Positions 9,901 through 16,273 of a stretch of 64,000 nucleotides of DNA are shown piece by piece. The position numbers and the translations under genes were made by a program. Under the pieces are notes generated by a model. That model was given only the letters and a program-made list of their open reading frames with translations. It had not been told where the DNA came from and did not search any database. How positions within the stretch are numbered: position 1 is the first letter of the stretch; every line of letters starts with the position of its first letter. The DNA comes from Nocardia sp. alder85J (GTDB taxonomy: Bacteria; Actinomycetota; Actinomycetes; Mycobacteriales; Mycobacteriaceae), in the NCBI RefSeq assembly GCF_020176955.2, contig NZ_JAIUCZ020000008.1, positions 1 through 64,000 on the forward strand, given 5' to 3'.

Positions 9901-10374
9901 GCACCCGCCGAGGCCGAGGCGACTCCGGCATCAACGGAGACCACGGCCGAGTACACGGCGGCACCCGCCTCGGAGGCGGCGGCTGCCGCTCCGGCCCAAC
10001 CGGCCACCGCCGCGACGGAGACCAAGCCGTCGATCCCGGCCAAGGGCCTCGCGATGAAGTCCGGTTTCAAGCGACCCGGCCCGAAGGCACCGGGCAGCGC
10101 GGCGGCCACGCAAGCACCCGCCGAACCGGCCGCCACCGCACCGGAAACTCAGCCCGAACCGGAAGCCGGAGCATCCACCGCGCCGGAAACCCAGGCAGAA
10201 CCGGCCGCCGAAACGGAGACCACCGTGGCCACCGAATCGGCCGCTGAGGCGTCAGCCGAGTCCAAGGACTCGGCAACGGCGTCCAACGGCAACGGAAAGC
10301 CCACCCTGCCGACCGCCAAACCGGGCGGACTCGGCTTCAAATCCGGGGCCAAGGCACCGGGCCGCAAGAGCTGA
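6904..10374 (+). CDS. etfD: Membrane Fe-S oxidoreductase EtfD (ETF:quinone-type) with repetitive KAPG tail
   Basis: 1156 residues from ATG 6904, which has GAAGGAAGG 7 bases upstream. The N-terminus has about five membrane helices (~5-230). Two 4Fe-4S motifs follow, CTECGRCQSQCP (~297) and CTTCGACVEQCP (~397), then two CCG-type domains (CAHCFNALNNE; MCCGAGGARMW). It is homologous to the M. tuberculosis Rv0338c protein, reported as EtfD, which takes electrons from EtfAB, charged by acyl-CoA dehydrogenases, to the membrane quinone pool. The last ~400 residues are low-complexity Ala/Pro/Glu with about nine repeats of a Gly-Leu-(Ala/Gly)-Met-Lys...Lys-Ala-Pro-Gly unit, probably a basic surface tail. 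The promoter carries a palindrome shared with fadE5. The family identity is sure; the tail's job is unknown. Confidence 0.9.
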   Translation: MNALTVTLGTIGVVFSLVAWASFFGGVGKMVRAIMLGQPAPDRWRPFLPRLKTMIVEFLAHTRMNKFRTVGWAHWLVMIGFLGGFILYFEAYGQTFDPTFHWPWFGNWHLYHLLDEVLGIGTVVGIVVLIVIRQLNHPRVPARLSRFTGSRFVPAYIIESIVLIEGLGMVLVKAGKIATYHESTAWTDFFTMQVAKLLPESVGLVAVFAFVKMVSGSTFLLLVGRNINWGVAWHRFAAFFNIYFKREDDGGVALGAAKPMLSQGKPIDMETADPDTDTFGAGRIEDFSWKGWLDFTTCTECGRCQSQCPAWNTGKPLSPKLMIMSLRDHGQAKAPYLLAGGRRDAAGDEVGLVDADGKPDEGKLAGIAAAARAEAERPLIGGAEAGGIFDPEALWSCTTCGACVEQCPVDIEHVDHIIDMRRYQVLIESEFPSELAGLFKNLENKGNPWGQNAKDRLNWISEMDFDIPVFGQDADRFDGYEYLFWVGCAGAYEDRAKKTTKAVAELLATAGVKFMVLGADETCTGDSARRAGNEFLFQQLAMQNIELLNSVFEGVADSKKKIVVTCAHCFNALNNEYPQVGGVYEVVHHTQLLNRLVRQKKLVPVAPVSQQVTYHDPCYLGRHNKIYNAPRELIEGAGATLTEMPRHGERSMCCGAGGARMWMEEQLGKRINLDRTDEALSTLNGGNTPSVIATGCPFCRVMLTDGVTARKDSGEIGQETEVVDVSQLMLSAITRVEPATLSANLKVVQEPEQAAPEPAPVVAEPAPTAVAAEPESTPATPAAGKGLAMKGGKAPGGGLGMKGAAKAPGGATATPAAPAAEPADTPATEAPAAKAGGLGMKGAAKAPGGGLGMKGAAKAPGAKAAPAADTTAAPADTASAPATETPATAAPATPTAKPGGLAMKRATKAPGAKAPGAKAPGAKPAPAAAPTAEASTPAAEAVAPAAEASATAAEAPAAPTAKPGGLAMKGAGKAPGRGPGAKAPGGRSAATPAPAETAAAPAEAEATPASTETTAEYTAAPASEAAAAAPAQPATAATETKPSIPAKGLAMKSGFKRPGPKAPGSAAATQAPAEPAATAPETQPEPEAGASTAPETQAEPAAETETTVATESAAEASAESKDSATASNGNGKPTLPTAKPGGLGFKSGAKAPGRKS

Positions 10375-10413
10375 CGAACGTCCGGCCCCGCGCCGGACGG
10401 ACCGACCTGATCG

Positions 10414-10440
10414 GGGGTGGGCTGCACAGCAGCCCACCCC
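10414..10440 (+). terminator. Hairpin terminator after etfD
   Basis: GGGGTGGGCTGC (10414-10425) pairs with 10429-10440 across a 3-base loop. A shorter GC hairpin (10379-10399) immediately follows the stop codon. Confidence 0.7.
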
Positions 10441-10566
10441 GATCCAGTTCACCGGCCGATTCGCGGTCCGGCGCCAGCGGTCCGGCGCGCCGAGCAAAAC
10501 AAACCCGGCGGTCGGCAGGTCCATACCGACCCGGACTCGTTACCGACCAGGCCCGCTCGGACCGCT

Positions 10567-10830
10567 GAATCGAATCGCGCAGCCGGCGACTCGGCGCGGG
10601 GTTCGGGTACCTCGGACCAGCCGAGGCGGACTCAGCGGCCAGTCCGCCCGGATCACGGAGCGGATCACTGGATCGAGTCACGCATAGCCCGGCGACTGGA
10701 CGCGAAGCTCGAGTACCCCGAACCGGGCAAGACGGACTCAGTAGACAGCCACTCGGATCACGGAGCGGATCATTGGATCGAATCGCGCGACCCGGCGGCT
10801 CGGCGCGGAGTTCGCGTGTCGCGGGCCGGG
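10567..10830. repeat. Imperfect tandem repeat, unit about 103-105 bp, ~2.5 copies
   Basis: Units start near 10567, 10670 and 10775 with GAATCGAATCGCGC, GGATCGAGTCACGC and GGATCGAATCGCGC. Each continues into a (C)GGCG(A/G)CT(C/G)G(G/A)CGCG stretch. CGGATCACGGAGCGGATCA occurs before the second and third units. The 10441-11025 interval has no convincing gene; the long open frame running into the next gene here reflects the GC-rich repeat rather than coding. Confidence 0.6.
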
Positions 10831-11025
10831 TGGCGGATTCCGGTTGGGGGCGAGACTGCCATGTTACCGAAAATGATCACCAAAGTGTCCGAAGGTCCGG
10901 CATACGACCAGCTCACGGCCACCTTACGGCTTCGTGACCCGAGCGTCGCCGAAATCGGCCGACAGCCTGTCTACCCTCGGTTCTTTCCGGCCTCGACCCA
11001 CGCATCCGCCCGGAAGGAGCCCCCT

Positions 11026-11382
11026 ATGACCCGGCTGAATCTCGGACTCGGCGCCGTCGCGGCGACAGCGGCAGCCTGCCTGATCGCCGGAGGAATCATC
11101 CAGACCGCGCACGCCGATCCCGTGATGGGCGACTCGTGCAATCCGGCCGTCGACCACCACTTCGTCACCCCCGAAGGGTCACTGCTGAGCTGCTCGGAAT
11201 TCCCCAACGTCGGTACCGTGTGGGCCGAGACCCATACCCTCACCACGCCGCCGGTCTCGCGCGGCACCAGTTGCACCGTCGACCAGCCGAATGTCGCGCT
11301 GGATCCGCAGAACCGGATCATGACCTGTATCGACGACCGTGGTGACGGCCGGACGACCTGGCAGCCGGCGGAGCAGCAGTGA
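11026..11382 (+). CDS. Small secreted cysteine-containing protein
   Basis: 118 residues. ATG 11026 has GGAAGGA 7 bases upstream. A signal peptide (LGLGAVAATAAACLIAGG, cleavage near AHA-DP) is followed by ~88 mature residues with four cysteines, in GDSCNPAV, LLSCSEF, GTSCTV and IMTCID, likely two disulfides. The motif FVTPEGSLLSC recurs in the next gene as FVTPSGDILVC, so the two are paralogues. The stop overlaps the next start (GTGA), implying coupling. No known enzyme motif; probably an exported structural or binding protein. Confidence 0.75.
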   Translation: MTRLNLGLGAVAATAAACLIAGGIIQTAHADPVMGDSCNPAVDHHFVTPEGSLLSCSEFPNVGTVWAETHTLTTPPVSRGTSCTVDQPNVALDPQNRIMTCIDDRGDGRTTWQPAEQQ

Positions 11383-11729
11383 GGCTGCGCGGGGCGCTCG
11401 CCGCGGTGGCGACGGGTCTCCCCGCGGCGACGCTCACCGTGCTGCCGAACACGCCGGCCTTCGCGCAGGTGGAGCCGGGGATGCCGTGTGATCCCACGGC
11501 CGGGGGCGTGTTCGTGACCCCGTCCGGCGACATCCTGGTGTGCCGGCCGCAGCCGCAGAACGGTCCGCGCGACAGCGGCCGAGGGCAGCGGCCGTCGGAC
11601 CTGTCGCCCACCATCCCGCCCACGATCCGCGGCGACCCGTGTGTCGGGCCCGCCACCGGTCCCGCGGACGACCCGTCCTGTGCGGGCGGGCGGAGCCGGT
11701 CGCCACGCTCGGTCCCGTCCGGCCCGTGA
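11379..11729 (+). CDS. Small secreted cysteine protein, paralogue of upstream gene
   Basis: 116 residues, starting with GTG 11379 inside a 4-base GTGA overlap with the previous stop. Signal peptide RLRGALAAVATGLPAATL with cleavage near AFA-QV. The mature part has GMPCDPTAGGVFVTPSGD, then C in LVCRP, a Pro/Arg-rich linker, and GDPCVG and DPSCAG near the end. It shares the CxP...FVTPxGxxLxC pattern with its partner but differs in the tail. Joint translation suggests a pair of subunits or alternative partners. Function unknown. Confidence 0.65.
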   Translation: MRLRGALAAVATGLPAATLTVLPNTPAFAQVEPGMPCDPTAGGVFVTPSGDILVCRPQPQNGPRDSGRGQRPSDLSPTIPPTIRGDPCVGPATGPADDPSCAGGRSRSPRSVPSGP

Positions 11730-11735
11730 ACGCGA

Positions 11736-11768
11736 GATCGCCCCGGCCTCGATGAGGCCGGGGCGATC
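11736..11768 (+). terminator. Hairpin terminator of the small secreted-protein pair
   Basis: GATCGCCCCGGCCTC (11736-11750) pairs perfectly with 11754-11768 across a 3-base loop. Confidence 0.75.
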
Positions 11769-12510
11769 CAGCGGCGGCCGACGGCAGTCTGCGGAGCTGC
11801 CACCGGCCGTTCGACGACCCCCCGATCGCCGGTCACGGGCTTACGCCCGGTCCGGCGAGGGCCGCGATCACCTACCGGCCGTCGGCAGCGGCGCCCATCG
11901 GGGCGCCACCACTGCGGACCGGCGTGTCGATCCGGCCCGGCGCCGAGCCGTGCCGGATCGGCGTCGTGGGGTGGCGCCGCCGCCGTTGACCGGCCGGCCA
12001 GCGCCGCTGCCGGCGGCCGCCTCGTCGGCGCCATCGGACAGCGGACCGGCGGCCACGGCCGCCGTCCCCACGCAACGCATCCTCTTCATTCCGGAATTCC
12101 CTCGAAATCCGTTTCCTCCACCGGTCACCGACCGGGTTGCCGATGATCGGACACCGACCGGCGAATTCCTATCACAGAATCCGGGCATTCCCGTCGACCG
12201 TATCGGAAATGCGATATCAGACCGATCGGCTCGAATTTGCGCTTCATTAACCAGATCTCGACAGACGGATCGATCTTGTTCGAATCCGACGCATATGTGA
12301 ATTTCAGCGACTTCGCAGCTACCGAATGACACAGAACCACCCGCAGGCGGTCACCACGCACCTGCGCACAGGGGAATTGTGCACGGCCCCACCTGTGTAT
12401 CGAGGCCTCGCCCCGTGCCTTCGCGGCCGTTGAACGTGGCCGAGGTCCGCCCCGTCGACTGCCGGGAAAGGGGCGGACCCGGCCGCCCGGTGGCGAGGAC
12501 CGGTCTGCGG
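11769..12510. other. Long intergenic stretch without a supported gene
   Basis: Open frames exist on both strands but have Arg/Pro/Gly-rich GC-shadow composition. The only one with a plausible ribosome site is a minus-strand 73-codon frame starting at ATG 12089 (GAGGGA upstream). It lacks recognisable motifs and I do not call it. An AT-richer segment around 12170-12310 may hold a promoter or an old mobile-element scar. Confidence 0.4.
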
Positions 12511-12960
12511 TCAGTCCTCGCCGCCGGACCCCACCGCCAGCGCTGTCGTGATCACCACGGACAGGGGTGGGAGTTCGGTGCCGGGACCCGGCGGGACCAC
12601 CCAGTGGCAGCCCTCCCGGGTCCAGCGGCCCAATCCGGTGGGCAGCATGATGGCACTGCCCGCCGCGGGAATTCCGATATCGAGCCGGTTCAATACGTCC
12701 AATACCTGCGGGCCGGGCCGGCCGTCCGGCGTCACCAGAAAGCTCCAGCGAATCTGGCGGGCCAGTACCGGACCGCCGATACCCTGCTGCGCCAGCGATT
12801 CCCGCACCCGCTCGGCCCGCACGAGCGGAAGATGCACCACGGCAAGCCGAACCGTCACGGGTAGCATGACGAAGCCGCCGCGTTCGGTGACCGGCAATGC
12901 CAAGTCCTGCCGGTAGAACGTCACCCATTCCTCGACGGTGTGGAGTTTCTCGACGTTCAC
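12511..12960 (-). CDS. Small conserved actinobacterial protein, family copy 1
   Basis: 149 residues from GTG 12960, preceded by AGGAG. Divergent from the XRE regulator at 13163. Features: GFVMLPVTVRLAVVHLP, then GGPVLARQIRWSFLVTPDG, GIPAAGSAIMLPTGLGRW and CHWVVPPGPG. The same order of motifs (GPV-L, a hydrophobic strand ending in FL, an (I/L)xLP turn, then W-V-x-P) is seen at 35180-35692 and 62649-63095. Streptomyces and Nocardia have many such ~150-residue proteins, sometimes annotated as primase-polymerase-like without catalytic support. The pairing with a TPR-type XRE regulator suggests a regulator-partner role, but no function is established. Confidence 0.7.
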   Translation of the reverse strand: MNVEKLHTVEEWVTFYRQDLALPVTERGGFVMLPVTVRLAVVHLPLVRAERVRESLAQQGIGGPVLARQIRWSFLVTPDGRPGPQVLDVLNRLDIGIPAAGSAIMLPTGLGRWTREGCHWVVPPGPGTELPPLSVVITTALAVGSGGED

Positions 12961-13162
12961 GGGCGCTCTCCTCGATTCCCTACCAGGTTCGCCCCGTTGG
13001 GGCGAATCCGGAACGCCCGGCCACCCGCCCACCACTGCCCTTTCACTGCCCCTCACCGAGAATTGGGCGAATTGCCTGATACCAGCTCCATTTCGGCTGT
13101 GGCCGAGATCACCGACCACTCGTACCCTGGACAGCACCGGTTCGTTCGGAAGGAATGACGTC

Positions 13163-14554
13163 GTGGTACGGCAGTGGTCAGGCAGGGAGGCCCGGGCTCT
13201 CCGCGATGCCAAGCGGATGAGTATTCGGGAGTTCGCCGCTCATCTCGGGGTTCACGAACGGCTGGTTTCGAAATGGGAGGCCGGCGGCGTCCGGGTGCAT
13301 CCGCGCCCGGTCAATCAGGCTGCGCTGGACACCTCTCTGGCCAGGTCCGACGAAGTCGTGCGGGCACGGTTCGCGGCATTGATCGACGCGCCGTCGATCG
13401 ATGGATTCGCGACAGAAGACGATGCGCAGCAACCGGATTCGGTGGGCGCCCACTATTCCTCCGACGCGGAACTTCTGGACCTCGTGGACGCGGGTGCGAT
13501 GAGAGCCGATGCGTTGGCGGCAATTTCGGAGAGGGATCTGATCATGGCTGCTGCCCACGAAGCAAGCGAGCACGCGGGCCGGGCCGAGGCCTCCAATTTA
13601 GGGCCGACCGCTCTGGAACAACTCGACAGCGACGTTCTCCGCATCGCCAACGACTATGTTCACGTCCCGCCGGCCCCGATGATGGTGGAGATGTTGCGCG
13701 TGCGACGCCGGGTGTACCGATTGCTGGAGGGCCGTCAAAAGCCTTCGGACACCAGCCATCTGTATCTGATCGCCGGAATTCTCTCCGGACTGCTCGCCAA
13801 TGCCAGCACCGATCTCGGTTACCACGACGCCGCGGGCGAACAGGCCCGCGCGGCCTGGGCCTACGCGGAACTGTGCGGGCACAACGGATTACGCGCGTGG
13901 ACGCGCGGCATGCAGGCGCTCATCGAGTACTGGTCGGAGCGGCCGCGGCGTGCGGTGCTGCTGGCGCAGGGCGGGCAGCAGTACGCGGAATCCGCGACCG
14001 CACAGGCGCGCCTGCACAACATCGAGGCCCGCATCTGGTCGAAACTGGGCAGTACCGTCGACGCCGAACGCTGTATCCGGGCCGCCGACACCGCGCGCGG
14101 CGGCGCCGGCACCGACACCCTGCACGACGAGATCGGCGGCGTCTTCGGCTTCGGTGAGCCGAAGAGTCACTACTACGCCGGCGCGACCTATATCCATCTC
14201 GGACAGGCGGAACCGGCGCTGGCCGCGACCCAGCGCGCCATCGAACTGTACGCCTCCGGTCCGTTGCAGCAACGCTCGTACGGCGCGGAATCGCTGGCCC
14301 GGGTCGACAGCGCGGCCGCCCACCTGATCAACGGCAGCCTCGATGGCGCGACCGAATCCCTGCAACCGGTGCTGCAATTGGACGAGGACAAGCGCATCGC
14401 CCAGCTGGAGGAGCGGCTGACCGGGCTGCGGCGGCACATCGCGAGCCCGCGGTTCCGAGACGCCCGGGAGGCCCGCCGGCTGGACGAGCGGCTGGAGGAA
14501 TTCTGCGGGGCCACCGTCTCGCGCGGGATGCTGCCGGGTAGCCCCACATCCTGA
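13163..14554 (+). CDS. XRE-family regulator with TPR-like C-terminal region
   Basis: 463 residues from GTG 13163, with GGAAGGAA 7 bases upstream. The N-terminal helix-turn-helix is clear (LRDAKRMSIREFAAHLGVHE, then RLVSKWEAGG). After a linker the protein is all-helical with Ala/Arg-rich repeats (QARAAWAYAELCGHNGLRAW; AGATYIHLGQAEPALAATQR), as in actinobacterial XRE-TPR regulators that sense peptides or partner proteins. It is transcribed away from the small conserved protein, so the 200-bp spacer probably holds both promoters. A same-class regulator of similar size occurs at 29.6-30.9 kb in the island. Target genes unknown. Confidence 0.85.
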   Translation: MVRQWSGREARALRDAKRMSIREFAAHLGVHERLVSKWEAGGVRVHPRPVNQAALDTSLARSDEVVRARFAALIDAPSIDGFATEDDAQQPDSVGAHYSSDAELLDLVDAGAMRADALAAISERDLIMAAAHEASEHAGRAEASNLGPTALEQLDSDVLRIANDYVHVPPAPMMVEMLRVRRRVYRLLEGRQKPSDTSHLYLIAGILSGLLANASTDLGYHDAAGEQARAAWAYAELCGHNGLRAWTRGMQALIEYWSERPRRAVLLAQGGQQYAESATAQARLHNIEARIWSKLGSTVDAERCIRAADTARGGAGTDTLHDEIGGVFGFGEPKSHYYAGATYIHLGQAEPALAATQRAIELYASGPLQQRSYGAESLARVDSAAAHLINGSLDGATESLQPVLQLDEDKRIAQLEERLTGLRRHIASPRFRDAREARRLDERLEEFCGATVSRGMLPGSPTS

Positions 14555-14620
14555 ACGGCCGTTCATAACATTCCGGCGGGGTGAACAAACGCCTTGCTGC
14601 CGGGTGGCACCATTGACATC

Positions 14621-15871
14621 GTGAGTCCTACCAGCCAGTCACATCATCGGCCCCCGCGCATCCTGGAGCAGTCGACCAAGCTCCAGAACGTCGTCTACGA
14701 GATCCGGGGGCCGGTACATGCGCACGCCGCGCGGCTGGAGGCCGAGGGCCATCGCATCCTCAAGCTCAACATCGGCAATCCCGCGCCGTTCGGCTTCGAC
14801 GCGCCGGACGTGATCATGCGGGACATCATCGCCGCGCTGCCCTACGCGCAGGGCTATTCAGAATCCAAGGGCATCCTGTCCGCGCGCCGGGCGATCGTCA
14901 CCCGCTATCAGCTGGTGCCAGGTTTCCCGGAATTCGACGTCAACGATGTCTACCTGGGCAACGGCGTCTCCGAGCTGATCACCATCACCATGCAGGCGCT
15001 GCTGGACTCCGGCGACGAGGTGCTGATCCCGGCGCCGGACTACCCGCTCTGGACGGCGATGACCAGCCTGGCCGGCGGCACCCCCGTGCACTACCTGTGC
15101 GACGAGTCCAACGGCTGGCAGCCCGATATCGCCGACCTGGAGTCGAAGATCACCGACCGCACCAAGGCACTGCTGGTGATCAATCCGAACAATCCGACCG
15201 GCGCGGTGTACTCCACCGAGGTGCTGCAACAGCTGGTCGACCTGGCCCGCAAACATCAGCTGCTGCTGCTCGCCGACGAGATCTACGACAAGATCCTCTA
15301 CGACGACGCCAAGCACATCTCGCTGGCGACGCTGGCGCCCGATCTGCTGTGCCTGACCTTCAACGGCCTGTCCAAGACCTACCGGGTGGCGGGCTACCGG
15401 TCCGGCTGGCTGGTCATCACCGGTCCGCGCGAGCATGCCGCGGGTTTCCTGGAGGGCATCGACCTGCTCGCCTCCTCCCGGCTGTGCCCGAACGTGCCCG
15501 CACAGCACGCGATCCAGGTGGCGCTGGGCGGACATCAGAGCATCGAGGATCTGATCCTGCCCGGCGGCCGGTTGCTGGAACAACGCGACGTGGCCTGGGA
15601 ACGGCTCAACTCCATCCCCGGCGTCACCTGCGTGAAGCCGAAGGGCGCGCTGTACGCCTTCCCGCGGCTGGATCCGGAGGTGTACGAGATCCGCGACGAT
15701 GGCAAACTGGTGCTGGATCTGCTGTTGCAGGAGAAGATCCTGATGGTGCAGGGCACCGGTTTCAACTGGCCGCACCACGATCACCTCCGGATCGTCACGC
15801 TGCCGTGGGCACGTGATCTCGCGGTGGCGATCGAGCGGTTCGGTAACTTCCTGGCCAGCTACCGGCAATAG
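14621..15871 (+). CDS. alaA: PLP-dependent alanine (AlaA-type) aminotransferase
   Basis: 416 residues from GTG 14621; a TTG 27 bp upstream is the other possible start. Fold-type I aminotransferase: LKLNIGNPAPFGFDAPD near the N-terminus, the substrate loop INPNNPTGAVYS, LLADEIYDKILYDD with the PLP-binding Asp, and the Schiff-base lysine in FNGLSKTYRVAGYRSGW. The C-terminal Arg region is present (HLRIVTLPWARDL). The length matches AlaA/Rv0337c, which transfers amino groups between alanine or glutamate and their keto acids in the cytosol. It lies in the same neighbourhood as etfD, as in mycobacteria. Strong identification; exact amino-acid preference is inferred from the family. Confidence 0.92.
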   Translation: MSPTSQSHHRPPRILEQSTKLQNVVYEIRGPVHAHAARLEAEGHRILKLNIGNPAPFGFDAPDVIMRDIIAALPYAQGYSESKGILSARRAIVTRYQLVPGFPEFDVNDVYLGNGVSELITITMQALLDSGDEVLIPAPDYPLWTAMTSLAGGTPVHYLCDESNGWQPDIADLESKITDRTKALLVINPNNPTGAVYSTEVLQQLVDLARKHQLLLLADEIYDKILYDDAKHISLATLAPDLLCLTFNGLSKTYRVAGYRSGWLVITGPREHAAGFLEGIDLLASSRLCPNVPAQHAIQVALGGHQSIEDLILPGGRLLEQRDVAWERLNSIPGVTCVKPKGALYAFPRLDPEVYEIRDDGKLVLDLLLQEKILMVQGTGFNWPHHDHLRIVTLPWARDLAVAIERFGNFLASYRQ

Positions 15872-16273
15872 GGCCACAAAACCAACCCGAAGTTCGAAAA
15901 CCCTCGGTTTTTGACGACCAACTGGTGCAAAGCGGGCGGTTTTGTGTACAGTAGTCCTCGGCACCTTCGGGTGCCCTGGCCGAGCCGCCTACCCCCCTGG
16001 GCCGCTCGGCCCCGGGTTCGGCCGCCTACCCCCCCTGGGCGCCGAATCCCCCGGGCGGCGGAGACATCCCCCTGCTCTCCGCCGCCCCTCCCAAAACTTT
16101 CCCCCGCGGTATCCGTTCGGTACCCGGCTGCCTACACTCCGATGGTTGCCGGGTGGCTGCGGGCCCGTCGCGACCGTGAGCTCCAGATCGGCGGCCGCTC
16201 CACTCTCGAGAAGTTGCCAAGGTGAATCCTTTAGGCTCGTCGCTCAGGGCACACGACGACAGGCAGGGACTCG
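15872..16273. other. Intergenic region with C-rich direct repeats
   Basis: GCCGCCTACCCCCCTGGGC occurs near 15987, and a near-copy with one extra C follows near 16021. GGCCGAGC...GCTCGGCC can form a hairpin around the first copy. An open frame from 15942 has a Pro/Arg-rich product and no ribosome site; it may be chance or an upstream leader of the next gene. Confidence 0.4.

Noticed and set aside
11641..12300. Open frame of 219 codons on the plus strand
   Set aside because: Arg/Pro-rich shadow composition, no ribosome site, and it runs through a strong terminator hairpin.
12938..13162. N-terminal extension of the XRE regulator
   Set aside because: Covers the divergent promoter region and lacks a ribosome site; GTG 13163 has a good one directly before the HTH.
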